From Coprousia sp963931435 (GTDB taxonomy: Bacteria > Actinomycetota > Coriobacteriia > Coriobacteriales > Coriobacteriaceae), in the NCBI GenBank assembly GCA_963931435.1, contig OZ007012.1, positions 1,674,001 to 1,738,000 on the forward strand: a DNA stretch of 64,000 nucleotides. The letters run 5' to 3'. The position numbers were made by a program, and so were the translations under genes. Below the pieces are notes generated by a model. The model was not told the origin of the DNA. It saw only the letters and a list, made by a program, of their open reading frames with translations, and ran no database searches. Below, piece by piece: positions 17,881 to 26,534 of this stretch. Numbering within the stretch: position 1 is the stretch's first letter; every line of letters starts with the position of its first letter.

Positions 17881-19143
17881 TTACGCGACGCCCAGCATGT
17901 CGCAGAGCGTGAGCATGTAGATCTCGGCCGCGTGGACCACGTCGATCACGTCCACGTCCTCGTTGTAGCCGTGGATGCCGTCGTTGTTGCAGGGGCCGAA
18001 CTGGATGGTGGGGCACCCCAGGCGCCGGTAGTGCGCCGCATCGCTCGAGGCCCACTGGTAGGCGGGCAGGCACTCCTCGCCCCAGACCTCCTCGATGTTC
18101 TTCTTGAGGCTCGTCACGAGGGTGGAGGTGTCGGAGGTGACGTTGCCCTCGGCGATCCAGTCGTAGGTGCACTCGATGCCCGTCACGCCCGCCTCGGCGA
18201 TGACCTTGTCCACCGCGGCGACCACGGCGTCATGGTCGGTGCCGAACGGCAGGCGGATGTCCACCTGGGCCGAGGCGCGGTCGGGCACCTGGTTGATCTT
18301 GCCACCGCCCTCGATGATGCCGACGTTGCAGGAGATGTGGTCCACCACGTTGCCCACGCCGGGCGCGGGGATGGTGCGCTCGGCGATGATGCGCGAGTTG
18401 GCGACGGCGCGCTCGTGCTCAGGCAGGAAGCCGCCCGGTACGGAGATGATCTCGTCGATGTGGGTGAGCACGCGGGCCAGCTTGACGATCGCGTTGTCGC
18501 CCTTGTAGTTGTTGGTGGAACCGTGGCCGGGCGTGCCGTGGGCGGTGAGCGTGAGGTGCAGGATGCCCTTCTGGCCGATCTCGATCGTCTCGTGGCCGGT
18601 GGGCTCGCCCACCATCACCGCGTCGGCGCCGTCGGCATAGCCGTTCTCGCAGAACCACTTGGTGCCCGAGCCGGCGATCTCCTCGTCGCACACCACGTGC
18701 AGGCGGATGTCGCCCTTGAGCTCGGCGCCCGACTCGCGCAGGAGCTTCATGCTGAACAGCAGCACCGCCAGGCCGCACTTCATGTCCGAGGTGCCGCGCC
18801 CCAGGATCTTGCCGTCGCGGATCTCGGCACCGAAGGGATCGAAGTCCCAACCCGAGAGCTCTCCCACCGGCACCACGTCCACGTGCCCGTTCAGCACCAC
18901 GCGGAAGCCCTCCGGGTCGCCCATCTGCGCGAAGACCACCGGGTAGTCCTCGCCCTCATCCGTCACGATGCGCTCCGAGGCGATGCCCGCCTCCTCGAGG
19001 TAGCGCTGCACGAAGTCGAGCGCCGGGGTCTGGTCGTCGATGGGGCTCTGGTTCTTGATGCGCACCAGGTCCTGGCACAGCGCGATGAGCTCGTCCTTGC
19101 GCGCGAGCACCGCCTCGTGCAGCTGCTCTTTGGTGATGTCCAT
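17881..19143 (-). CDS. M20 family metallopeptidase (ArgE/DapE/CPG2-like)
   Basis: 420 residues. The metal-binding pattern NGHVDVVP (His87, Asp89), GRGTSDMKCG and CDEEIAGSG (catalytic Glu pair), the dimerisation region with HGTPGHGS, and a C-terminal metal His in GIHGYNED are all present. It is a cytoplasmic dizinc hydrolase that acts on dipeptides or acylated amino acids; the exact substrate is not readable. It follows oppF by 119 bp and precedes the S10 gene by 31 bp in the peptide operon. Confidence 0.9.
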   Translation of the reverse strand: MDITKEQLHEAVLARKDELIALCQDLVRIKNQSPIDDQTPALDFVQRYLEEAGIASERIVTDEGEDYPVVFAQMGDPEGFRVVLNGHVDVVPVGELSGWDFDPFGAEIRDGKILGRGTSDMKCGLAVLLFSMKLLRESGAELKGDIRLHVVCDEEIAGSGTKWFCENGYADGADAVMVGEPTGHETIEIGQKGILHLTLTAHGTPGHGSTNNYKGDNAIVKLARVLTHIDEIISVPGGFLPEHERAVANSRIIAERTIPAPGVGNVVDHISCNVGIIEGGGKINQVPDRASAQVDIRLPFGTDHDAVVAAVDKVIAEAGVTGIECTYDWIAEGNVTSDTSTLVTSLKKNIEEVWGEECLPAYQWASSDAAHYRRLGCPTIQFGPCNNDGIHGYNEDVDVIDVVHAAEIYMLTLCDMLGVA

Positions 19144-19262
19144 ATCCTGTCCGCCGTCCTTTCCCGCGGGGTATCCCCCGCTTGCCTCATGCCGAGGCGG
19201 CCCGCCGCGCACCTCGCGCCGAACCGCCCCTCGTTTCCCATCGTTTCCGCACGCGGCGCAGC

Positions 19263-20309
19263 TCAGGCGCTCACCACGTCGTGATAGCGGAAGCACGCCA
19301 CGCGATGCCCCGGCTCCACCTCCTCGAGCGCGGGCCGCTCGGCGCGGCAGCGCTCGGTGGCGTACGGGCAGCGGCCCGCCAGCGGGCAGCCGGCCTGCTC
19401 GCCCACCGGGCTCGCGATCTCGCCCGTGAGCTTGATCTCCTCGGTCTTCTGAAACGGGCTCTCGGGCGGGACCGCCGAGAGCAACGCCTGCGTGTAGGGG
19501 TGCATCGGCTTCTCGTACACGCGCCGGGCCGGGCACAGCTCGACCACGCGCCCCAGGTACATGATGGCGATGCGATCCGAGATGTGCTTGATGACCGAGA
19601 GGTCGTGGCTGATGAACAGGTACGTGAGACCGCGGTCGCGCTGCAGGCGCCGGAAGAGGTTGAGCACCTGCGCCTGGATGGACACGTCGAGCGCCGAGAC
19701 CGGCTCGTCGCACACGATGATCTTCGGATCGAGCACCAGAGCGCGCGCCACGTTGATGCGCTGGCGCTGCCCGCCCGAGAACTCGTGCGGATAGCGCTCC
19801 ATGTGCTGCACGTCGAGTCCGACCTCCTTCATAAGGTCGAACACGATCTTCTCGCGCTCCTTGCGGTCGGGCACGAGGTTGTAGATGCGCAGCGGCTCCT
19901 CGATGGCGCGCGCCGCGGTGACGCGGGGGTCGAGCGAGGAGTACGAATCCTGGAACACCATCTGGATGTTCTTGCGCATGGCCTTGAGCTCGGCGCCCTT
20001 GAGGCCGTTGATGTCGCGCCCCTCGTAGCGGATCTCGCCGGAGGTGGCGCGGTGCAGCTGGACCACGCAGCGTCCGAGCGTCGACTTGCCGCATCCCGAT
20101 TCGCCGATGATGCCGAGCGTCTCGCCCTCGTAGACGTCCAGCGAGACGTCTGAGAGCGCATGCAGGGTCTTGGGCTTCTCGAAGAGCCCCTCGCCGCGCA
20201 GCTTGAAATCCTTGCACAGGTGGCGGATGGAGAGGATGGGCTCGCGTCCCCCCTCGGCCGCGGTCTCCGCCTGCGCGGCCGCGGCGCGCATCTCGTTCGC
20301 CTCGCTCAT
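19263..20309 (-). CDS. oppF: Oligopeptide ABC transporter ATP-binding protein OppF
   Basis: 348 residues: Walker A GESGCGKST (69-77), signature FSGGQRQR, Walker B IIVCDEP, H-loop LFISHDLSV, and the OppD/F C-terminal extension (HPYTQALLSAVP, then a Cys-containing CPLAGRCPYATERC motif, linked to an Fe-S cluster in some family members). It powers peptide import with OppD. Its ATG at 20309 overlaps the oppD stop in ATGA, so translation is coupled. Confidence 0.95.
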   Translation of the reverse strand: MSEANEMRAAAAQAETAAEGGREPILSIRHLCKDFKLRGEGLFEKPKTLHALSDVSLDVYEGETLGIIGESGCGKSTLGRCVVQLHRATSGEIRYEGRDINGLKGAELKAMRKNIQMVFQDSYSSLDPRVTAARAIEEPLRIYNLVPDRKEREKIVFDLMKEVGLDVQHMERYPHEFSGGQRQRINVARALVLDPKIIVCDEPVSALDVSIQAQVLNLFRRLQRDRGLTYLFISHDLSVIKHISDRIAIMYLGRVVELCPARRVYEKPMHPYTQALLSAVPPESPFQKTEEIKLTGEIASPVGEQAGCPLAGRCPYATERCRAERPALEEVEPGHRVACFRYHDVVSA

Positions 20310-21316
20310 CGGTTCACCTCTCCTCTCACCAGGCTGCCCTTGCCGTCCTGACGGTGGCAGGCCACGAAGTGCCCCGGCGCCACCTCGGTGAGCGGCGGGG
20401 CCTCGCGCTCGCAGATATCGGTCGCGTACGGGCAGCGGTTGCAGAAGTTGCAGCACGTGCCCGTGAGGCGCAGATCGGGTGGCACGCCCGGGATGGTCTT
20501 GAGGTCGGCGTCCTCGTCATCGCTCAGCTTGGGCATGGAGTCCAGCAGGCCCCAGGTGTAGGGGTGCAGCGGGTTGGCATAGAGCTCACCGGTCGAGGCG
20601 TGTTCCACCGTACGGCCCGCGTACATGACCATGACGTCGTCGGCCATCTTCCAAACGATCCCTAAGTTGTGCGTGATGAGCAGGATCGCCGTGTCGAACT
20701 GCTCCTGCAGGCCCTTGAGCAGGTCGAGCACCTGCGACTGCACCGTCACGTCGAGGGCCGTGGTGGGCTCGTCGGCGATGATGAACTTGGGGTGCAGGCT
20801 CATGGCCATCGCGATGATGACGCGCTGGCACATGCCGCCCGACAGCTCATAGGGATAGGAGTCCATGCGGCGCTCGGGCTCGGGGATGCCCACCAGGCGC
20901 AGCATCTCGATGGCGCGCTCGCGCGCCTCCTCCTTGGAGACGTCCTCGTGGGCGCGGATGAGCTCGATCATCTGGCTGCCGACCTTGAACACAGGGTCGA
21001 GCGAGGTCATGGGGTCCTGGTAGATCATGGCGATGTCCTTGCCGCGGATCTCCAGGAGCTCGCCCATGCTCACCTCGAGCATGTCCTTGCCGTCGAAGGT
21101 GATGCTGCCGCCCTCGATCCGCCCGGTCTTGGGCAGCAGGCGGATGATCGACGAGGCCGAGACGCTCTTGCCCGAGCCGGACTCGCCCACGATGCCGAGG
21201 GTCCTGCCGCGATCGAGCGTGAAGCTCACGCCGTCGACGGCCTTGGACACGCCGGCCGAGGTATGGAAATACGTTTTGAGGTCGCGCACCTCCAAGAGGT
21301 GCTCGCTTGTGGCCAT
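20306..21316 (-). CDS. oppD: Oligopeptide ABC transporter ATP-binding protein OppD
   Basis: 336 residues: Walker A GESGSGKS (44-51), signature LSGGMCQR, Walker B FIIADEPTT, H-loop LLITHNLGI, and the C-terminal HPYTWGLLDSMP plus a Cys-rich NFCNRCPYATDIC. It partners OppF. Start 21316 has GGGAGGG upstream, and the gene begins 12 bp after the oppC stop. Confidence 0.95.
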   Translation of the reverse strand: MATSEHLLEVRDLKTYFHTSAGVSKAVDGVSFTLDRGRTLGIVGESGSGKSVSASSIIRLLPKTGRIEGGSITFDGKDMLEVSMGELLEIRGKDIAMIYQDPMTSLDPVFKVGSQMIELIRAHEDVSKEEARERAIEMLRLVGIPEPERRMDSYPYELSGGMCQRVIIAMAMSLHPKFIIADEPTTALDVTVQSQVLDLLKGLQEQFDTAILLITHNLGIVWKMADDVMVMYAGRTVEHASTGELYANPLHPYTWGLLDSMPKLSDDEDADLKTIPGVPPDLRLTGTCCNFCNRCPYATDICEREAPPLTEVAPGHFVACHRQDGKGSLVRGEVNR

Positions 21317-21328
21317 GAGGCGCCCTCC

Positions 21329-22237
21329 CTACTGCTTCTGCTTGGGGTCGAACACGTCGCGGATGCCGTCGCCCAGCAGGTTGAAGCCCAGAACCGTGAG
21401 CAGGATGAAGCAACCGGAGATGGTGGCGATGTGCGGCGAGGTGCGCAGGCAGGCGCGACCGCCGGACAGGATGTTGCCCCACGAGGCCGTGGGCGGGGTG
21501 ATGCCCATGCCCAGGAATGAGAGCGCCGCCTCGGAGATGATGGCGCTCGCCACGTTGAGCGTGAAGTACACGATGATGGGCGAGATGGCGTTCGGCAGGA
21601 TGTGCATGAACAGGATGCGCGCGGGGCTGGCGCCGAGCACGCGTTCGGCGTTGCAGTACTCCTCGTTCTTGACGATGTGCACCTGCCCGCGCACGACGCG
21701 CGCGAAGTAGGGTATGTTGCCGATGCCCAACGCGATGACGACGTTGATGGCGCCCTGTCCCAGAATGGTCATGAGGATGAGCGCGAGCAGCACGAACGGG
21801 AACGACATCATGCCGTCCATGATGCGCATGACGATCGAATCGAAGAGCCCGCCGAAGAAGCCCGCGACGAGCCCCAGAAGCACGCCGATCACGGCGCCCA
21901 TGAGCGCGCCGAACACGGCGACGAAGATCGAGGTGCGCGCACCGAAGATGATGCGCGAGAGCATGTCGCGTCCGTAGTTGTCCGTCCCGAAGATGTGGCC
22001 GGGGCTTGCGGGCGGCAGGTAGGCGTTGGCCATGTCGATCTGGTTGGGATCGTAGGGGGCCAGCTGCTGGGCGAAGATCGCCATGAGCACCATGACCACC
22101 ACGATGACGAGGCCCACGACGGCCATCTTGTTGCGGGCGAGCTTGTGCCAGGCGTTGTTGGCACGGCGCTCACGGCGCACCATTTCCATCTGCGCCTCGA
22201 GCGAGAGCGCCTTGGGCGCGTTCTGAGATTTCGCCAT
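21329..22237 (-). CDS. oppC: Oligopeptide ABC transporter permease OppC
   Basis: 302 residues. A cytoplasmic N-terminus is followed by about six membrane helices, with the permease EAA loop (AERVLGASPARILFMHILPN) and the periplasmic-side motif HIFGTDNYGRDMLSRIIFGARTS typical of OppC/DppC. Stop of oppB and start of oppC share one base (TAATG). It forms the channel with OppB. Confidence 0.95.
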   Translation of the reverse strand: MAKSQNAPKALSLEAQMEMVRRERRANNAWHKLARNKMAVVGLVIVVVMVLMAIFAQQLAPYDPNQIDMANAYLPPASPGHIFGTDNYGRDMLSRIIFGARTSIFVAVFGALMGAVIGVLLGLVAGFFGGLFDSIVMRIMDGMMSFPFVLLALILMTILGQGAINVVIALGIGNIPYFARVVRGQVHIVKNEEYCNAERVLGASPARILFMHILPNAISPIIVYFTLNVASAIISEAALSFLGMGITPPTASWGNILSGGRACLRTSPHIATISGCFILLTVLGFNLLGDGIRDVFDPKQKQ

Positions 22238-23196
22238 TAGCTCTGGCCACCTCCCTCATAGCTGACGCGCGGATTGATGATCGTGTACACGATATCCACG
22301 ACGAGGTTGACGATGACGAACACGACGGCGGTGAAGAGCACCGTGCCCTGGATGAGCGAGTAGTCGCGCCCGTTGACGGCGTTGACGATGAGCGTGCCGA
22401 GTCCCGGCCACGAGAAGATGTTCTCGGTCAGGATGGCGCCGGTGAACGCCGAGGCGATCTGGAGGCCCAGCACCGTGACGATGGGCGGCAGGGCGTTCTT
22501 GAAGGCGTGCTTCCAGATGACGAGCGTCTCGCGCACGCCGCGGGAGCGCAGCGACTTGATGTAGTCGGCGCCGATGGTGTCGAGCATGCTGGAGCGCGCG
22601 ATGCGGGCGAGCGTGGAGGCCGGGATGGTGGCGAGGCAGAACACCGGCAGGATCATGTGGCTCACCACATCCCAGACGCCGTTTGCCATCGACCCCATGC
22701 CCATGGCCGGTAGAAGCCCCAGGTTGACGCTGAACGTGAGCACCAGCATGAGGCCCAGCCAGAAGATCGGCATCGATACGCCGATGAGCGCGATCACCAT
22801 GAACACGTAGTCGAGCCAGGTGTTCTGGTGCAGGGCCGACTCGACCCCGATGGGGACGCCCACGAGCGCCGCGATGACGAGACCCGTGAGCGTGATGGAG
22901 AGCGTGGCCGGCAGGCGGCTCAGGATGAGCGGCATCACCTCGCTGTTATACGACGTGGACCAGCCGAAATCGCCCTGGAGCACGCCGAGCAGGTAGTCGA
23001 TGTACTGCTTCCACATGGGCTGGTTGAGGCCCAGCTTCTCGCGCAGCTCGGCCACGGCGTCGGGCGACGCCTGGGGGCCCAGCATGGTCACGGCAGGGTC
23101 GCCGGGGACCATGCGGGTGAGGATGAAGGTCGCGGTGATGACCACGAACAGCACGGGGATCGCCTGCAGCACCCTCTTGAGAATCGTCTTCGCCAC
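22237..23196 (-). CDS. oppB: Oligopeptide ABC transporter permease OppB
   Basis: 319 residues with six helices. It shows the OppB-type N-terminus (LKRVLQAIPVLFVVITATFIL), MVPGDPA, the ATP-binding-subunit contact loop (YIKSLRSRGVRETLVIWKHAFKN) and the C-terminal IINPRVSYE. The start is GTG at 23196 behind GAAAGGA. It follows oppA by 32 bp. Confidence 0.95.
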   Translation of the reverse strand: MAKTILKRVLQAIPVLFVVITATFILTRMVPGDPAVTMLGPQASPDAVAELREKLGLNQPMWKQYIDYLLGVLQGDFGWSTSYNSEVMPLILSRLPATLSITLTGLVIAALVGVPIGVESALHQNTWLDYVFMVIALIGVSMPIFWLGLMLVLTFSVNLGLLPAMGMGSMANGVWDVVSHMILPVFCLATIPASTLARIARSSMLDTIGADYIKSLRSRGVRETLVIWKHAFKNALPPIVTVLGLQIASAFTGAILTENIFSWPGLGTLIVNAVNGRDYSLIQGTVLFTAVVFVIVNLVVDIVYTIINPRVSYEGGGQS

Positions 23197-23228
23197 GAAT
23201 CCCGTCCTTTCAAGCCGTCAAGGGCGCC

Positions 23229-24833
23229 TTATGCGCTCTTCGAGATGTTTACCTCGGAGTTCACCACGTAGATGAGGTTGTCGGCGCGCTGCACGAACCC
23301 CTGGACGTTCTTGGTGAGGCCCGTCTTCGCGTTGGCGGTGGAGTAGACGATCATGGGATCCTGCTCCACGATGATGCGCAGCGCCTGCTTGTACAGGTCG
23401 GCGCGGACGTCTTGGTCGGTCGCCTCGAGCGCCTGCTGCAGCAGGTCGTCGACCTCGGCGTTGCTGAACCCGGCGCCGTTGCCCGAACCGCCGATCTCGC
23501 TGGTGCTGAACAGCTTGTTCAGGAAGAAGTACGGATCGGGGTACCAGGTCCAGGACATGCAGTACATGTCGGCGGTGCCGGACGCGGCGGTCTCGGAGAG
23601 CGTGCCCCAGTCGTTCTGGTGGATGGTGAGGTCGATGTTGAGGCCGTCCTTCAGCTGCTGCTGGATGACGGTGGCGGTGTCGAGGCCCGACTGGGTGTTG
23701 CTGGTGTAGAACTGCAGCTCGAGCCCGTCCGGGTAGCCGGCCTCGGCGAGGAGCTCCTTGGCGCCCTCGGGATCGTAGGCGGGCACCAGCTCCTCGACGC
23801 TCGGATCATAGCCCCAGCTGTCGGAGGGCAGCGGCACCGAGTGCACCTCGCCGCCACCGTAGGGGTAGGCCGCGGCCACGATGTCGTCGCGATTGATGCA
23901 CATGAGGATCGCCTTGCGCACGCGCTGGTCGGCGGTGGGGCCGTTCACCTGGTTCATGTACACGTAGGAGAAGTTCATGCCCGGGCCGACCTGCGCGACG
24001 TAGTCGGCGTTGCCCTGCACGGTCTGGAGCGACTCGCCGCCCAGATCGGTCACCATGTCGACGTCGCCGGTGAACAGGGCGTTGGCCTGCTGGGTGGTGT
24101 CGTTGATGACCTTCCACACCACGCCATCGAGGTTGGGGCGCTCGCCCCAGTAGCCGTCGTGGCGGGTGAGCTCGGTCTGCTGGTCGCGCGTGAACTGCAC
24201 CATGGCGAAGGGGCCGGTGCCCACCAGATGCTCGCCGAAGCTGTCGCCCCAGCCCTCGACCTCCTCCTGCGGCAGGATCACGTTGCCGGCGTCGGTAAGC
24301 GCCGTCAGAAACGCCGCGTTGGGGCTCTTGAGCACGCACTCGACCTGGGTGTCGGAGATGACGTTGCAGTGGTCGAGCATGTCGAGACGGTTCATGGCCG
24401 ACTCGGTGGCGGAGCGCTCCAGCGACCATTTCACGTCCTCGGCGGTCATGGCGCGGCCGTCCTGGTACTCGCCGGCTTGGAACTTGGCGTCGTCGCGCAA
24501 ATTGAAGGTGTAGGTCATGCCGTCATCGGAGATGGTCCAATCGGTGGCGAGGCACGGCACGATCTCCGAGAGGTCCATCGAGTACTGCACGAGCGGATCG
24601 CACACGCTGTTGATGATCTGCGACTCGTAGATGCCGGTGTACTTCACGGGATCCAAGTAGGCCGGCGAGGCGGCGAGCGAGATGTTGAGGGTGCCGCCCG
24701 TGGAGCCGCCTGCAGCGGAGCCGGATCCGGAGCCCTCGGCCGAGCAGCCCGCGACGGCCGCCGCGCCGGCGAGCGCGAGCGCGCCCACGAAGCTGCGGCG
24801 CGAGATGGTCTTGGCGGTCAAGAGGTTGTTCAT
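23229..24833 (-). CDS. oppA: Oligopeptide-binding lipoprotein OppA (copy 1)
   Basis: 534 residues, SBP family 5. The N-terminus has a Tat-like SRRSF followed by a hydrophobic core and lipobox VAGC (Cys about 30), then a Gly/Ser-rich tether. Internal motifs MTYTFNLRDDAKFQ and VRKAILMCINRDDIV mark the family. It would be anchored outside the cell and deliver peptides to OppBC. ATG at 24833 follows AGGAAG. It sits directly before oppB and 78 bp after pepC, so it is probably in the same operon. It is closely similar along its length to the second copy at 26535-28148. Confidence 0.93.
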   Translation of the reverse strand: MNNLLTAKTISRRSFVGALALAGAAAVAGCSAEGSGSGSAAGGSTGGTLNISLAASPAYLDPVKYTGIYESQIINSVCDPLVQYSMDLSEIVPCLATDWTISDDGMTYTFNLRDDAKFQAGEYQDGRAMTAEDVKWSLERSATESAMNRLDMLDHCNVISDTQVECVLKSPNAAFLTALTDAGNVILPQEEVEGWGDSFGEHLVGTGPFAMVQFTRDQQTELTRHDGYWGERPNLDGVVWKVINDTTQQANALFTGDVDMVTDLGGESLQTVQGNADYVAQVGPGMNFSYVYMNQVNGPTADQRVRKAILMCINRDDIVAAAYPYGGGEVHSVPLPSDSWGYDPSVEELVPAYDPEGAKELLAEAGYPDGLELQFYTSNTQSGLDTATVIQQQLKDGLNIDLTIHQNDWGTLSETAASGTADMYCMSWTWYPDPYFFLNKLFSTSEIGGSGNGAGFSNAEVDDLLQQALEATDQDVRADLYKQALRIIVEQDPMIVYSTANAKTGLTKNVQGFVQRADNLIYVVNSEVNISKSA

Positions 24834-24911
24834 GTGTCGTTCTTCCTATCCTTCATAAGTCTGTTGCGCGGCGCGCGGATGGCGCGTCGCCCTGCCCATG
24901 CACGCGCCGTC

Positions 24912-26315
24912 TTACCACGCGCGATAGTTGATGAAGCCGTCCCACGGGTCGACGTGGTCCACGGGGAGCGTGTCCCACAGCTGAAGCACGTCCTCGGGGA
25001 CGAAGCGGCGCTCGACCACCACGTCGCCGCCCCAGGCGCGCCACCAGTCGCGGCTGATGATGAGGTAGCCGTCCTTGCACTCGGAGGCGCCCCAGCTGTT
25101 CTCGACGCGCCAGGCGACCGGCTCGCCGGCCTCGTCGAGCTCGACGCCCTGGAACGCCATGCAGTGCGAGAGCCCGGTACCGTTGAGGTCGAGCGCGTCG
25201 GCGCGGCTGATGGAGAGATCGATGTCGAAGAGCCCCTCGAGGTCGACGGAGTCGCAGGCGAGCACACCCGCGAAGTCACCCGTGCCGCGCAGGGTGCGCT
25301 TGCCCACGTCGCACATCATGTACGCGGGCACCCCGCCCTTGAGCGAGGCGATGACCGCCTGCTCCAGAACGGGCATCTCCATGTTGAGCAGGCGCAGCGG
25401 CCGGCCGCCGATGACGGCGTCGAACCAGTCGACCCCGTAGAGGTGGCCGAAGGGGCGCGTGGCACCCGGCATGCTCACGAGCTCGACGTAGTCGCCTGCG
25501 TCGAAGCGCACGTAGCGGTCGAGGAACTCCCTGGGCGTCACGCCGTGGTCGCGCAGGATGCGGCGGCCGTCGGCGCAGGCCTCCACCTTGGAGGCGTCCA
25601 CGTCGGCGCCCTCCCCCACAACGCAATCGAAGTCGAACCGCAGCGGCGGCTCGCCCAGGCAGCAGCAGAGCATGCGGTGCACGTCGGCGAGCATGGCGGC
25701 CTTCTCCTGCTCGAGCTCCTCGGACGTGGCGCCCTCGGCGAAGCGGCGGCGCAGCACGGCGGCGTCGTGGATGAGCAGCTCGCCCAAGGTCTCGTTCAGG
25801 TACTTGGTGTCGCGCGTACAGGCGGTGTCGGGCATGGCCTCCTTGGGCACGATGCCCCACTTCTCCAAGATGCTCGCGCAGAACATGAACTGCCCGCCGT
25901 CGGCGGCGGTGTGCAGCGTGAGGTGGTAGACGAGCCGGTCGCTCGCCGGGCGGTCCGCCGTCTGGATGATGCGCTCCAGGAAGGAGTTGGACTTCTCGAG
26001 CTTCTCGTAGAAGGTCGTGTAGGCCTGGGAGAACTCGAAGTCGTCCACGTCCAGAATGCCGAGCGTGCGGCTGCGCAGCACGTTCAGGGTCGAGAACATC
26101 CAGCAGCGCCCCGACTTGTCCTGGTGCGTCACGGTCTTGGCCGTCTTGAGGGCGACCCCGTAGGTGTCGTGATAGGCGCGGCAGGCGCGCGGGTCGCGCG
26201 CCGCCCCGGCGATGCCTGCCGAGGTCACGGCGTCGCGCGCGATGCGGTTCGCGCGGCACTGGGAGAACGCCTCGGTCAGGGCGTTCATCTGCTCTACATC
26301 TACTTGCTCGTTCAT
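24912..26315 (-). CDS. pepC: C1-family aminopeptidase (PepC/bleomycin-hydrolase type)
   Basis: 467 residues. Catalytic Cys71 in QDKSGRCWMFS, His in LSHCMAF and Asn in VENSWG form the papain-type triad. The size and the conserved N-terminal arm fit cytoplasmic hexameric aminopeptidase C. ATG at 26315 is preferred over the in-frame ATG at 26345: it has a GAGG-containing stretch upstream, while the other lies only about 15 bases from a TATAGT -10 box (26362-26367) and has no ribosome binding site. It is the first gene of the pepC-oppABCDF-peptidase block. Confidence 0.92.
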   Translation of the reverse strand: MNEQVDVEQMNALTEAFSQCRANRIARDAVTSAGIAGAARDPRACRAYHDTYGVALKTAKTVTHQDKSGRCWMFSTLNVLRSRTLGILDVDDFEFSQAYTTFYEKLEKSNSFLERIIQTADRPASDRLVYHLTLHTAADGGQFMFCASILEKWGIVPKEAMPDTACTRDTKYLNETLGELLIHDAAVLRRRFAEGATSEELEQEKAAMLADVHRMLCCCLGEPPLRFDFDCVVGEGADVDASKVEACADGRRILRDHGVTPREFLDRYVRFDAGDYVELVSMPGATRPFGHLYGVDWFDAVIGGRPLRLLNMEMPVLEQAVIASLKGGVPAYMMCDVGKRTLRGTGDFAGVLACDSVDLEGLFDIDLSISRADALDLNGTGLSHCMAFQGVELDEAGEPVAWRVENSWGASECKDGYLIISRDWWRAWGGDVVVERRFVPEDVLQLWDTLPVDHVDPWDGFINYRAW

Positions 26316-26465
26316 ACGGCTTGCCTCGCTCCCTTGCTCATCCATGAGTGCATATCGTTCAACTATACGAAGAACCCGGCGCGCAGGGCCATGCGAGCCC
26401 CGCTTTAATGTGCCGGAAACACGGATTTATTCATCATAGCGCCCTGGATGCGAACGCGTAAAGCG

Positions 26466-26503
26466 CGGCGGCGCCGGACGGGAGACCCCGCCCGGCGCCG
26501 CCG
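26466..26503 (-). terminator. Hairpin after the second oppA
   Basis: CGGCGGCGCCGG (26466-26477) and CCGGCGCCGCCG (26492-26503) form a 12-bp stem just past the oppA copy-2 stop, followed by a weak T stretch. It separates that gene from pepC. Confidence 0.6.
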
Positions 26504-26534
26504 GCAAGCAAAGGATGCGCGTCGCGCGCAGCCC

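Noticed and set aside
17881..20217. One 778-codon frame covering M20 and part of oppF
   Set aside because: Only the last 420 codons are M20-like; the upstream part is an out-of-frame reading of oppF, and a proper start with a ribosome site exists at 19143.
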